Both the position numbers and the translations under genes were made by a program. Source: Cognatiluteimonas telluris (GTDB taxonomy: Bacteria > Pseudomonadota > Gammaproteobacteria > Xanthomonadales > Xanthomonadaceae). From it: DNA of 38,112 bases. This document shows, piece after piece, positions 1-8,613 of this stretch. Below the pieces are notes generated by a model, which saw only the letters and a list, made by a program, of their open reading frames with translations, did not search any database and was not told where the DNA came from. How positions within the stretch are numbered: position 1 is the first letter of the stretch; the number at the start of each line of letters is the position of its first letter. Location: assembly GCF_011320095.1 (NCBI RefSeq), contig NZ_JAANOY010000020.1, positions 1 through 38,112 of the forward strand, written 5' to 3'.

Positions 1-24
1 CCGTCGCATGAAATGTTTTTAATG

Positions 25-54
25 TCGGCGCGCGGCTCCAGGTCCGCGCGCCGA
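25..54 (-). terminator. GC-rich stem-loop after the RND operon, possible terminator
   Basis: An 11-bp perfect inverted repeat (25-35 and 44-54) with an 8-nt loop lies 26 bp past the stop of the RND transporter gene. Read on the minus strand it is followed by an A/T-rich stretch but not by a clean T run, so it is either a weak intrinsic terminator or simply a stable 3' end. If it terminates, the outer-membrane channel of the pump is not part of this transcript. Confidence 0.4.
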
Positions 55-80
55 CCGTGCATCACACGGCGTTGTCCGCC

Positions 81-3000
81 CTAGGTCCGCTTGACCTCGA
101 CCGGCACGCTGTCGAGCTTGTCGCCCAGCAGCCGGCGCACGACGGTGTAGAACAGCGGGATGAACAGCAGGCCGAGGAAGGTCGCCGCGAGCATGCCGCC
201 GATCACGCCGGTGCCGATCGCGTGGCGCGCGTTGGCGCCGGCGCCGCTGGAAATCGCCAACGGCAGCACGCCCATGATGAAGGCCAGCGACGTCATCAGG
301 ATCGGCCGCAGGCGCAGCTTGGCCGCCTCCACCACCGCCACGCCGAGCGGCTTGCCGGCGCTGCGCTCCTGGATGGCGAATTCGACGATCAGGATCGCGT
401 TCTTCGCCGCCAGGCCAATCACCGTGATCAGGCCGATCTTGAAGTAGATGTCGTTGGGCAAGCCGCGGATCATCGACAGCGCCACCGCACCGAGCACGCC
501 GACCGGCACCACCAGCAGCACCGACACCGGCACCGACCAGCTTTCGTACAACGCCGCCAGGCACAGGAAGACGACCACGATCGACAGGATCATCAGCATC
601 GTCGTCTGGCTGCCGGACAGCAGCTCCTGGTGCGATTGCCCGGCCCAGTCGTAACCGAAGCCCGCGGGCAGCTGCTTGTCGACGATCGTCTGCATCGCCT
701 CCATCGCTTCGCCGGAGCTGTGGCCCGGCGCCTGCGCGCCGACGACTTCCACCGCGGCGAAGCCGTTGTAGCGGGTCAGCGTCGGCGGCGCGACGGTCCA
801 CTTGGAATCGACGACGTTGGTCAACGGGATCATCGTCGGCACGGCGTCGCTGCCGCTTGCGGACGACCCGTTGCCGGCGGCGCCGTTCACCGGCGTGTAG
901 AAGTGCGACAGCGAATCGGCGCCGGTGCGATACGGCGCATCGGCCTGCATGGTGACGCGCTTGACGCGCCCGCCCTGGACGAAGTCGTTGACGTACACCG
1001 GCGCCAGCATCAGCTGGATCGCGCTGTAGATGTCGCCCACCGACAGGCCCATCGACTGCGCCTGCACGCGGTCGACGTCGAGCTTGAGCTGCGGCGCATC
1101 GGCGAGCGTGTTCGGCCGCACGCCGACCAGCGTCTTGTTCTGGCTTGCCGCGCCCATCAGCGTGCCCAGCGCCTGCGACAGCGCCTCGCGGCCCTGGCCG
1201 CTGCGATCCTGCAGGTACATGTCGAAGCCGCCGAACTGGCCCAACCCGTTCACCGTCGGCAGGTTCAACACGAAGATCTGCGCGTCGCGGATCGGGAACA
1301 GCGCCATGTTCGCCTTCTGGATGAACTCGGTCGCGCTGACCTTGCGCTCGCTCCAGGGCTTGAGCTTGATGAAGGCCATGCCGACGTTCTCGCCCTGGCC
1401 GACGAAGCTGAAGCCGGCGACCTGCATCATCCCCTCGAAGCCTTCCTGCTTCTCCATCGCCGCGCGCACCTGCTCGAACACCGCGTCGGTGCGGCGCAGG
1501 GTGGCCCCCGGCGGCAGCTGCACGATCGCCAGCGCGTAGCCCTGGTCTTCCTCGGGCAGGAAGCTGCCGGGCATGCGCGTGAACAGCCACACGCAGGCCA
1601 CCGCAAGCCCGGCAAACACGATCATCCAGCGCGGCGCATGCCGCACCGCGCTGCCGATGTGGCCGACGTAGGTGTTGCTGAGCCAGCCGTAGACCTTGTT
1701 GAAGCCGCGGAAGACCGGGTTGCGGCTCTCGTGGTGCGCGGTCGGCTTGAGCAGGCTGGCGCACAACGCCGGCGTGAACCCCAGCGCGAGGAAGGCCGAG
1801 AACACCATCGCCATCGCGATCGTGAGCGCGAACTGCTTGTAGATCGCGCCCGCGCTGCCGGCCTGCAACGCGCTGGGCACGAACACCGCCGCCAGCACGA
1901 TGGTAATTGCGATCACCGCGCCGCTGATCTGGTGCATCGCCTTGATCGTGGCCTGGTAGGGCGACAACTTCTCCTCGGTCATGATCCGTTCGACGTTCTC
2001 GATCACCACGATCGCGTCGTCGACCACGATGCCGATCGCCAGCACCATGCCGAACAGGCTGAGCTGGTTGATGGTGAAGCCGATCAGCTTCATGCCCAGG
2101 AACGTGCCCAGCAGCGCCACCGGGATCACCAGCGTCGGGATCAGCGTCGCGCGCAGGTTCTGCAGGAACAGCAGCATCACCAGGAACACCAGCACCATCG
2201 CTTCGGCCAGCGTCTTCACCACCTCGTGGATGGAGATCTTCACGAAGGTCGAGCTGTCGTAAGGCGTGAACCACTGCACGCCGGCCGGGAAGCTCGGTTG
2301 CAGCTCATCCATGCGCTGCTTGACCGCACCGGCGACGGCCAGCGCGTTGGCGCCCGGCCCGAGCTGCACCGCGAAACCGGCGGCGGGCGTGCCGTTCCAC
2401 TTCAGGTCGAAGCCCTGCGCCGAGCCTGCCAGTTCCACCCGCGCGACATCCTTCAGCCGAACGGTCGCGCCGCTGGGATCGGTGCGCAGCAGGATCTGCT
2501 CGAACTGTTCGGGCGTGCTGAAGCGGCCTTCGGCCGAGACCGAGGCGGTGAACATCTGCGACGACGGCGACGGCTCGCCGCCGACGGCGCCGGCGGAGAA
2601 CTGCACGTTCTGCCCACGCACCGCCGCCAGCACCTGGCTGGCCGACAGCCCGTAGGCGTGCAGCTGGTCGGGGTTGAGCCAGATGTGCATGGCGTATTCG
2701 CCGCCGAACAGCTGGGTGCTGCCGACGCCGGGCACGCGCGCGATCTGGTCGACCACGCGCGAGGCGAGCAGGTCGGACAGCTGGTCGCGGCCAATGGCCG
2801 GGTTGCTCGACTTCACCGCGACCACCATCAGGAAGCCCGGGTTGGCCTTGGCCACCGTGACGCCCTGCTGCACCACCTCGCTGGGCAGGCGCGGGGTCGC
2901 CTGCGCGACCTTGTTCTGCACCTGCATCTGCGCGGTATCCGGATCGGTACCGGGCTTGAAGGTGATGTTGATCGACGAGCCGCCGCTGGAGCTGGACGAG

Positions 3001-3239
3001 CCGCTGAAGTAATCGAGGTTGTCGATGCCGGTCAGCTGCTGCTCGATGATCTGGGTGACCGCGCGCTCGGTGGTCTCGGCGCTGGCGCCCGGATAATTGG
3101 CCTGCACCCCGACCTGGGTCGGCGCGATGTTGGGATAGGACTCCACGCCCAGGGTGCCGATCGACAGCAGGCCGGCGATCACGATCAGGATCGCGATCAC
3201 CCAGGCGAAGACCGGGTGCTCGATGAAGTAGCGCGACAT
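81..3239 (-). CDS. RND multidrug efflux transporter, HAE1/AcrB family
   Basis: Inner-membrane proton-driven pump of the hydrophobe/amphiphile efflux family, 1052 residues, the usual length for AcrB/MexB proteins. The N-terminus (SRYFIEHPVFAWVIAILIV) and the ESYPNIAP segment are typical. The proton-relay aspartates are visible in GIVVDDAIVVIENVE of helix 4 (near residue 405), and the partner lysine in GLAAKNAILIVEFA of helix 10. The gene starts 3 bp after the stop of the adaptor gene, so the two are cotranscribed and should form a tripartite pump with an outer-membrane channel. No channel gene lies on the visible side. Substrates cannot be read from sequence. A serine-rich SGSSSSSGGSS stretch near residue 80 is at the usual place of a Ser/Gly turn in the porter domain. 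I am confident of the family but give no symbol because several paralogues are common in this group. Confidence 0.96.
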   Translation of the reverse strand: MSRYFIEHPVFAWVIAILIVIAGLLSIGTLGVESYPNIAPTQVGVQANYPGASAETTERAVTQIIEQQLTGIDNLDYFSGSSSSSGGSSINITFKPGTDPDTAQMQVQNKVAQATPRLPSEVVQQGVTVAKANPGFLMVVAVKSSNPAIGRDQLSDLLASRVVDQIARVPGVGSTQLFGGEYAMHIWLNPDQLHAYGLSASQVLAAVRGQNVQFSAGAVGGEPSPSSQMFTASVSAEGRFSTPEQFEQILLRTDPSGATVRLKDVARVELAGSAQGFDLKWNGTPAAGFAVQLGPGANALAVAGAVKQRMDELQPSFPAGVQWFTPYDSSTFVKISIHEVVKTLAEAMVLVFLVMLLFLQNLRATLIPTLVIPVALLGTFLGMKLIGFTINQLSLFGMVLAIGIVVDDAIVVIENVERIMTEEKLSPYQATIKAMHQISGAVIAITIVLAAVFVPSALQAGSAGAIYKQFALTIAMAMVFSAFLALGFTPALCASLLKPTAHHESRNPVFRGFNKVYGWLSNTYVGHIGSAVRHAPRWMIVFAGLAVACVWLFTRMPGSFLPEEDQGYALAIVQLPPGATLRRTDAVFEQVRAAMEKQEGFEGMMQVAGFSFVGQGENVGMAFIKLKPWSERKVSATEFIQKANMALFPIRDAQIFVLNLPTVNGLGQFGGFDMYLQDRSGQGREALSQALGTLMGAASQNKTLVGVRPNTLADAPQLKLDVDRVQAQSMGLSVGDIYSAIQLMLAPVYVNDFVQGGRVKRVTMQADAPYRTGADSLSHFYTPVNGAAGNGSSASGSDAVPTMIPLTNVVDSKWTVAPPTLTRYNGFAAVEVVGAQAPGHSSGEAMEAMQTIVDKQLPAGFGYDWAGQSHQELLSGSQTTMLMILSIVVVFLCLAALYESWSVPVSVLLVVPVGVLGAVALSMIRGLPNDIYFKIGLITVIGLAAKNAILIVEFAIQERSAGKPLGVAVVEAAKLRLRPILMTSLAFIMGVLPLAISSGAGANARHAIGTGVIGGMLAATFLGLLFIPLFYTVVRRLLGDKLDSVPVEVKRT

Positions 3240-3242
3240 GGC

Positions 3243-4445
3243 TCAGGCCTGCCCGGCGCTGGCGGTGTTGGCGCCGGGATTCGCGGCGGGCTTGGCCGGG
3301 GCTGCGGCGCCCGGCGTCGCCGGTGCGGCGGGGACGGCTTTCGCCGGCTGCCCGGGCTGCGCGCGCTGGATGCCGGAGACGATGATCTTGTCGCCGTCGA
3401 CGATCCCCTTGCTCACGACCCAGCTGCTGCCCTGGGCGCGGTCGGTGCTGATGTCCTTGCGCGCGACCTTGCCGTCGTTGCCGACCACCAGCACGTAGGC
3501 GCCGGCGGCATCGCGCTGCACCGCGACCTGCGGGACCAGGAAGGCATGCCCGCGTTCGCCCAGCGCCGCCACCACGGTGACGAAGGTGCCCGGCAGCAGC
3601 CGCTTGTCGGGATTGGGGATGCGCGCGCGCAGCGACACCGCGCCGGTCGCGGGATCGACCACGTCGCCGGAGAAATCCAGGCTGCCGGGCTGGTCGTAGG
3701 GCGTGCCGTCGGGCAGGACCACCTGCACCTTCGGCTCGGCGGCGTCGCCACCGGCGGCCTTGATGCGTTCGCGCTCGGCGACGCTCATCGAGAAGTTGAC
3801 GTACAGTGGATCGATCTGGTCGACGGTGGTCAGCAGTGTCGCGTCGCCCTGCCCGACCAGCGCGCCCTCGGTCACCTGCTGCTTGCCGGCGCGGCCGCTG
3901 ATCGGCGCGCGCACGTTGGCATAGCCGCGATTGATGCGCGCGGTCTCCACCCCGGCCTTGGCCTGTTGCACCGACGCGCCGGCGCTGCGTTCGGCGGCGA
4001 TGGCGTTGTCGTAGTCCGACTGCGAGATGTATTTCTGCGGCAGCAGCTGGCGCGCGCGATCGGCGGAGGACTTGGCGTTGGCATAGGTCGCCTGCGCCTG
4101 CGCCAGCGCGGCCTCGCTCTGCCCGAGCGCGGCCTGCAGCTGCGCCGGGTCGATCAGGAACAGCACCTGGCCCTCGCGCACGTCGCTGCCTTCCTCGTAC
4201 ACGCGCCGCTGCAGTACGCCCGGCACGCGCGCGCGCACGTCGGCGCTGCGATAGGGCGCGAGCCGTCCGACCAGCTGCTGCTGCAGCGCCACGTCGGTGG
4301 CCTTGGCGGTGATCACGCCCACTTCCGGTGGCGGCATCTGGCCGCCCGGCCCACCGGCGCCGGCTTGCGGCTGGCCCTTGCCGCAGCCGGCGAGGACGAG
4401 GGCGAAAAGGGCGGCCATGGCCAGTGCGTGGCGGACAGGGGTCAT
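3243..4445 (-). CDS. RND efflux periplasmic adaptor (membrane fusion lipoprotein)
   Basis: A 400-residue AcrA/MexA-type adaptor that joins the RND pump to an outer-membrane channel. The N-terminus is a lipoprotein signal with lipobox LAGC (Cys21), so the mature protein should be anchored to the membrane by lipid. The lipoyl/barrel-sandwich half-motifs (LAPYRSADVRARVPGVLQR and NVRAPISGRAGKQQVTEGALVG) flank an alpha-helical hairpin at about residues 95-165. A beta-barrel and membrane-proximal domain follow. The C-terminus ends in an Ala/Pro-rich tail (about residues 360-400) that is longer than in E. coli AcrA and probably disordered. It is the first gene of a two-gene minus-strand operon. No regulator gene is adjacent, only a small palindrome upstream. 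Confidence 0.95.
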   Translation of the reverse strand: MTPVRHALAMAALFALVLAGCGKGQPQAGAGGPGGQMPPPEVGVITAKATDVALQQQLVGRLAPYRSADVRARVPGVLQRRVYEEGSDVREGQVLFLIDPAQLQAALGQSEAALAQAQATYANAKSSADRARQLLPQKYISQSDYDNAIAAERSAGASVQQAKAGVETARINRGYANVRAPISGRAGKQQVTEGALVGQGDATLLTTVDQIDPLYVNFSMSVAERERIKAAGGDAAEPKVQVVLPDGTPYDQPGSLDFSGDVVDPATGAVSLRARIPNPDKRLLPGTFVTVVAALGERGHAFLVPQVAVQRDAAGAYVLVVGNDGKVARKDISTDRAQGSSWVVSKGIVDGDKIIVSGIQRAQPGQPAKAVPAAPATPGAAAPAKPAANPGANTASAGQA

Positions 4446-4507
4446 CGGCGGGGCTCCGGATCGAGGCTCCGGCGGGAGCGCTCAGCAGGATGGGGCGTAT
4501 TTTCTGA

Positions 4508-4517
4508 ACTGCGCAGT
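4508..4517. promoter_or_regulatory. ACTGCGCAGT palindrome in the RND operon promoter region
   Basis: A perfect 10-bp palindrome lies 62 bp upstream of the adaptor start codon. On the minus strand it directly follows, and partly overlaps, a possible -10 element (TATACT), a place where a repressor could sit. No convincing -35 was found at 16-18 bp. The palindrome is short and could occur by chance in GC-rich DNA. Confidence 0.3.
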
Positions 4518-4582
4518 ATAGGCTGGGTGCCCGGCGGCGCCCGTGCCAGAAGTGCTGGCGACGCACCCGCCCCGGGGCGTGG

Positions 4583-5251
4583 TCAGTCGGGAATGGTCAG
4601 CAAACGCGAGAATGCCGCCGGGTCGGCCTCCGGCGCGTGCGGCAGCCAGCCCAGGCAGGGCGCCGGGATCCGCGCCTGCAGCATCGGCCGCTGGTCCTCC
4701 CGTCGCTCCATGCCAGGATCGATCGCATTGCCGATCCAGCCCAGCAACCGGCAGCCATCGGCGGCGATGGCGCGTGCGCTCAGGATCGCGTGGTTCAGGC
4801 ACCCCAGCCGCAGGCCGACCACCAGCACGACCGGAAGATCCAGCGCGCGCACCACGTCCACCTGGCGCAGCGTTGCCGACAGTGGCGCATCCCAGCCACC
4901 GACGCCTTCGACCACCAGGGTGTCGGCCTGCACCTGCAGCCGCGCATGGGCGGCGAGGATGCGGGCGAGGTCGATCTGGACCCCGGCGTCGCGCGCGGCC
5001 AGTTCCGGCGCCAGCGGCAGCGGCAGCGCGTAGGGATTGAGGTCCTCGTAGGCAGGCACCGGATCGCTCGCCGCCTGCAGCGCCAGCGCGTCCTCGTTGC
5101 GCCAGCCGGCGGCGGTCGCCTCGCAGCCGCTGGCGACCGGCTTCATCCCGGCCGCCCGCAGCCCGCGCGCGCGCAGGGCATGCAGCAGCGCGGTGCTGAC
5201 GCGGGTCTTGCCGATGCCGGTATCGGTGCCGGTGACGTACATCCCTTGCAT
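4583..5251 (-). CDS. bioD: ATP-dependent dethiobiotin synthetase
   Basis: Catalyses closure of the ureido ring of biotin from 7,8-diaminopelargonate, CO2 and ATP in the cytoplasm. The P-loop YVTGTDTGIGKT sits at the N-terminus. The substrate-binding segments GMKPVASGCE and VVEGVGGWDAPLS (normally EGAGG) are recognisable, and the length (about 222 residues) fits the family. The start is uncertain. The ATG used here gives MQGMYVTG. An in-frame GTG two codons upstream and an ATG three codons downstream are alternatives, and only the last has a purine-rich stretch (AAGGG), which is too close. No other biotin gene is in the window, so bioD stands alone, as it often does in Xanthomonadaceae. Confidence 0.93.
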   Translation of the reverse strand: MQGMYVTGTDTGIGKTRVSTALLHALRARGLRAAGMKPVASGCEATAAGWRNEDALALQAASDPVPAYEDLNPYALPLPLAPELAARDAGVQIDLARILAAHARLQVQADTLVVEGVGGWDAPLSATLRQVDVVRALDLPVVLVVGLRLGCLNHAILSARAIAADGCRLLGWIGNAIDPGMERREDQRPMLQARIPAPCLGWLPHAPEADPAAFSRLLTIPD

Positions 5252-5326
5252 CGCCACATGCTAGCAACCGCTCGTGGCGCCCTGCATCCCGGCGGCACCC
5301 TGCGGCCGCTGCGGTAGACTCGCGCG

Positions 5327-5860
5327 ATGTTCGCCACCGCTTCCCTGTCCGGCACCAAGCCCGAGCAATACGCGCAACTGCTGGCGCAGGCGCGCGGCCT
5401 GCTGCACGGCGAACGCGACCGGATCGCCAACGCCGCCAACCTGTCGGCGCTGGTCTACCACGCGCTGCCGCAGCTCAATTGGGTGGGCTTCTATTTCTTC
5501 GACGGTACCGAGCTGGTCGTCGGTCCCTTCCAGGGCCTGCCCGCCTGCGTGCGCATTCCACTGGACAAGGGCGTGTGCGGCGCCGCGGCGCGCACCCGCC
5601 GCACGCAGCGCGTCGAAGACGTCAATGCGTTCCCGGGCCATATCGCCTGCGACTCGGCCTCGCGCTCGGAACTGGTGGTGCCGCTGTACGACGGCGACGC
5701 GTTGATCGGTGTATTCGACATCGACAGCCCGGTGCCGGGTCGCTTCGATGGCGACGACCAGGCCGGCATGGAAGCGCTGGCCCGCTGCTTCCTCGACGCG
5801 TGCGCGCTCGAGGCGGGCGTGCTCGAAGCGGGCGTGCTCGAAGCGGGCGTGTCACCGTGA
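5327..5860 (+). CDS. msrC: Free methionine-(R)-sulfoxide reductase (GAF domain)
   Basis: Cytoplasmic GAF-domain enzyme that reduces free methionine-R-sulfoxide with electrons from thioredoxin, 177 residues. Family signatures are NWVGFYFFD, GPFQG, the three reactive cysteines in ACVRIPL, GVCGAAA and HIACDS, then SRSELVVPL and DIDSP. The catalytic set is therefore intact. The last residues are a threefold LEAGV repeat encoded by a 15-bp tandem repeat. This tail lies beyond the normal end of the domain and is probably dispensable. The stop overlaps the start of the next gene (GTGA). A TAGACT hexamer ends 6 bp before the ATG, so the mRNA might be leaderless or nearly so. I saw no Shine-Dalgarno sequence. 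Confidence 0.92.
   Translation: MFATASLSGTKPEQYAQLLAQARGLLHGERDRIANAANLSALVYHALPQLNWVGFYFFDGTELVVGPFQGLPACVRIPLDKGVCGAAARTRRTQRVEDVNAFPGHIACDSASRSELVVPLYDGDALIGVFDIDSPVPGRFDGDDQAGMEALARCFLDACALEAGVLEAGVLEAGVSP
5806..5850 (+). repeat. Three tandem 15-bp repeats in the msrC tail
   Basis: Three consecutive copies of GCTCGA(A/G)GCGGGCGT, the last two identical, encode LEAGV three times just before the stop. The 15-bp unit preserves the frame, so copy-number change would lengthen or shorten the tail without breaking the gene or the overlap with the next one. Confidence 0.9.
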
Positions 5861-6264
5861 GCTCCACCGACAAGAGCGCGCAGCCCAAGCTGCGCAACAT
5901 CGGCCCGAAGTCGGCGGCGTGGCTGCGCCAGGTCGGCCTGCGTTCGCGCGAGGATCTTGCCGGCGTCGGCGCGGTGGATGCCTTCATGCGGGTCAAGCGC
6001 GCCGGCTTCAAACCCAGCCTCAACCTGCTGTACGCGCTGGAAGGCGCGCTGCTGGATTGCCATTGGCAGGAAGTCCCCGATGCACGCCGCAACGAGCTCG
6101 TCAGCCAGGCCGAAGGCAAGATCGCGCTGCTGCCCACGCCGCGCAACCGGCCTGCAGCGGGACCGGTGACCACGACGATGATGTCGCCGGACGCCGACGA
6201 CGACGCCCATGGCGGTGACGGCCTGGCGCTGTTCGACGATGCGGAGCCCTCCTCGCAGGAGTGA
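5857..6264 (+). CDS. TfoX C-terminal-domain protein
   Basis: A 135-residue protein whose first 75 residues match the C-terminal domain of TfoX/Sxy (LRNIGPKSAAWLRQVGLRSREDLAGVGAVDAFMRVKRAGFKPSLNLLYALEGALLDCHW). This is a helix-hairpin-helix-like fold. The TfoX N-terminal domain is absent. In TfoX the protein is a competence regulator, but stand-alone C-terminal domains have no settled role. The start is a GTG that overlaps the msrC stop, and this coupling supports it. The remainder is a Pro/Ala-rich, then acidic tail (MSPDADDDAHGGDGLALFDD), probably disordered. Translational coupling suggests a link to msrC, but a functional link is only inferred. Confidence 0.85.
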   Translation: MSSTDKSAQPKLRNIGPKSAAWLRQVGLRSREDLAGVGAVDAFMRVKRAGFKPSLNLLYALEGALLDCHWQEVPDARRNELVSQAEGKIALLPTPRNRPAAGPVTTTMMSPDADDDAHGGDGLALFDDAEPSSQE

Positions 6265-6302
6265 GTCCGCCGCGGCTTGCCGTTGGCGCGCCGGGATTTG
6301 TT

Positions 6303-6331
6303 TTGCCACGCCGCGCGCGGTCGCATAGACT
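6303..6331 (+). promoter_or_regulatory. Candidate sigma-70 promoter for btuB
   Basis: TTGCCA (6303-6308) and TAGACT (6326-6331) are separated by exactly 17 bp. Transcription would start near 6338, immediately at the 5' edge of the cobalamin riboswitch. Five of six and four of six bases match the consensus. The position relative to the aptamer strengthens the call. Confidence 0.55.
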
Positions 6332-6337
6332 GCGCGC

Positions 6338-6535
6338 GCTTCGAGGTGACCCGCCGGCGGCGCTGCCGTCCACGGGTTGAAACGGGAAGCCGGTGACACG
6401 GGCCCACGCCCGCCAGTCCGGCACTGCCCCCGCAACGGTAAGCGAGACAAGCCGCGACATCCGCCACTGTGCTTGCGCATGGGAAGGCGTCACGGCCGGG
6501 AATGCACTCCCACTCGCGAGTCCGGAGACCGGCCA
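6338..6535 (+). promoter_or_regulatory. Cobalamin (B12) riboswitch
   Basis: The leader of btuB carries the conserved core of the cobalamin aptamer: an initial GGTGAC-like segment, GGGAAGCCGGTG, CCGCCAGTCCGGCACTGCCCCCGCAACGG (split by variable bases), the B12-box region ending GCCACTG, GGGAAGG, and the closing GAGTCCGGAGACCGGCC. In this class adenosylcobalamin binding represses the downstream transporter. About 135 nt separate the aptamer from the btuB start, room for an expression platform. I did not resolve whether control acts on termination or on ribosome access. Confidence 0.93.
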
Positions 6536-6670
6536 CGAAGTCACTGGTTGCGATGCGGCGGGCATTGCGGCGGCGTGCCGTCGCTGTTGCGCGGCCCTTC
6601 GCTTGCACAACCCTCCACACGCGACTCCCTCGACGTCGATGCGCGCGGGCGTGCGCGCTGGAGAATACTC

Positions 6671-8554
6671 ATGCAATTGCATCAAACCCGTTTACGGCTG
6701 CTTGCCGCCGCCATCGCACTGTCCCTGCCGGCGTGTGCCTTCGCCGACGACGGCGCTGCCGCCACCGATCTCGACCAGATCACGGTCACCGCCACCCGCA
6801 CCGCACTCACCGTCGACCAGTCGCTGGCCGCGGTGGACGTCATCGACCGTGATGACATCGACCGCAGCCAGGCGCACTCGCTGCCGCAACTGCTGCGCGG
6901 CCGCGCCGGCATCAACCTGGTCAACCAGGGCGGTCTGGGCAAGTTGACGACGCTGTTCCTGCGCGGCACCGAATCGGACCAGACGCTGTTCCTGGTCGAT
7001 GGCGTGCGCGTGGGTTCATCGACTTCCGGCCTGACCGCGTTGCAGGACATTCCGCTGGACAGCATCGACCGCATCGAGATCGTGCGTGGCCCGCGCTCGA
7101 GCCTGTACGGTTCCGAAGCGATCGGCGGCGTGATCCAGATCTTCACCCGCCGCCGCACCACCGCAGGCGTCGATCCGCGCCTGCACGTCGGCGTCGGCAG
7201 CCATGGCCTGCGCGAGGCCGGTGCCGGGCTCGACGCCGCATCTGCGCGCGGCTGGTTCGGCGCGGACGCCGGCTGGCAGCGCAGCGACGGCATCAACGTG
7301 TGCCGCGGCATCGGCGCGCCCACGTACGCCGGCTGTGGCGACGACACACCCGACCCGGACCGCGACGGCTATCGGCGTGCGTCGCTGGCGTTGCGCGGCG
7401 GCGTCCATGCCAGCGACGCATTGACGCTGGAAGCCAATGCGTTGCGCAACGAAGGCCATAACGACTACGACGCCAACCCGGACTTCGGCCTGCCCGATGC
7501 TTCGGACACGGTGCAGCAGGTGCTGCAGGGCAAGCTGCGCTACGCAGCGGGCGGACGCGCTTCACTGCAGTTCGTGGTCGGCCGCAACGTCGACGCCTCG
7601 CGCGACTTCCTTGGCGACGCCTACGTCGACCGCTTCGACAGCACGCGTGATACCGCTTCGCTGCAGGGCGACATCACGCTCGCCGCGACGCAACTGCTGA
7701 CCCTCGGCTACGACTGGTCGCGCGATCGCGGCGCCACCGCCAGCCTGTTCACCAACTTCGACAGGTCGCGCGGCAATCGCGCCGGCTTCGTGCAGTACCA
7801 GGGCCGCTTCGGGCGCAACGACCTGCAGGCTTCGCTGCGCCATGACGACAACGATCAGTTCGGCGGCCACGGCACCGGCAGCCTCGCCTGGGGCCTGGAC
7901 ATGGCGCACGGGCTGCGCGTCACCGCCAATGCCGGGACCGCGTTCAAGGCGCCGACCTTCAACGAGCTGTATTACCCGTATTACGGAAACACCGCGCTGC
8001 GCCCGGAAACCTCGCGCAGCGTCGAACTCGGCCTCGCGCAGCGCCTGTCCGCCTGGCATTGGCAGCTCAATGGCTACCAGACCACGATCGATGACCTGAT
8101 CACCTACGACCCGATGCTGTTCGTCGCCAACAACCTCGACAGCGCCCGCATCCGTGGCGCCGAATTGACCGCGGGCGCGACGATCGCCGGCTGGGAGCTG
8201 TCCGGACAGGCGAGCGCGCTCGATCCGCGCAACCGCAGCGCCGGTAACGACGGCAGGCTGCTGCCGCGTCGCGCGCGACGGAGCGCCCGGGTTGATCTCG
8301 ATCGCGCATTCGGCGCCTGGCGCCTGGGCGCGAGCTGGATCGCCGAGGGCGCGCGCTACGACGATGTCGCCAACACCCTGCGCGTCGGGGGCTACGCCAC
8401 GCTCGACCTGCGCGCCGAGCGCGCGCTTGCCACGCACTGGGTGCTGCAGTCGGAACTGCGCAACGCCTTCGACCGCAACTACGAGACCGCCGCGTATTAC
8501 ACCCAGCCCGGCCGCGAATTCGCGCTGACCCTACGCTGGCGCGCGGCCGACTGA
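6671..8554 (+). CDS. btuB: TonB-dependent vitamin B12 receptor
   Basis: Outer-membrane beta-barrel that imports cobalamin with energy from TonB, 627 residues, close to the 614 of E. coli BtuB. A signal peptide ends around residue 25 (ACAFA|DDG), followed by a Ton box-like segment (DLDQITVTATRT, residues 33-44). The plug domain motifs are LFLRGTESDQTLFLVDGVRVG, IEIVRGPRSSLYGSEAIGGVIQIFT, then barrel strands to the C-terminus. The start was placed at the ATG with a normal signal sequence; a long upstream extension in the same frame runs through the riboswitch and is not coding. A loop containing two cysteines (INVCRGIGAPTYAGCGDDTPDPDRDGYR) with an acidic, calcium-loop-like stretch matches the calcium-binding region of BtuB. 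The riboswitch supports the B12 substrate. Confidence 0.95.
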   Translation: MQLHQTRLRLLAAAIALSLPACAFADDGAAATDLDQITVTATRTALTVDQSLAAVDVIDRDDIDRSQAHSLPQLLRGRAGINLVNQGGLGKLTTLFLRGTESDQTLFLVDGVRVGSSTSGLTALQDIPLDSIDRIEIVRGPRSSLYGSEAIGGVIQIFTRRRTTAGVDPRLHVGVGSHGLREAGAGLDAASARGWFGADAGWQRSDGINVCRGIGAPTYAGCGDDTPDPDRDGYRRASLALRGGVHASDALTLEANALRNEGHNDYDANPDFGLPDASDTVQQVLQGKLRYAAGGRASLQFVVGRNVDASRDFLGDAYVDRFDSTRDTASLQGDITLAATQLLTLGYDWSRDRGATASLFTNFDRSRGNRAGFVQYQGRFGRNDLQASLRHDDNDQFGGHGTGSLAWGLDMAHGLRVTANAGTAFKAPTFNELYYPYYGNTALRPETSRSVELGLAQRLSAWHWQLNGYQTTIDDLITYDPMLFVANNLDSARIRGAELTAGATIAGWELSGQASALDPRNRSAGNDGRLLPRRARRSARVDLDRAFGAWRLGASWIAEGARYDDVANTLRVGGYATLDLRAERALATHWVLQSELRNAFDRNYETAAYYTQPGREFALTLRWRAAD

Positions 8555-8613
8555 GCCCAGGCGACGCCGTTCCGTCCAGGAACGGCGCTTCGCAGGCGCG
8601 CGCGCCCTCCGCG

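Noticed and set aside
57-5033. A 1658-residue open frame on the plus strand opposite the RND genes and bioD
   Set aside because: It is rich in Arg/His/Gln/Asp, has no domains and is the mirror of well-supported genes; long antisense frames are expected in GC-rich DNA with strong third-position bias.
6377-6670. Upstream extension of the btuB frame
   Set aside because: It translates the cobalamin riboswitch; the signal peptide begins at the ATG at 6671.
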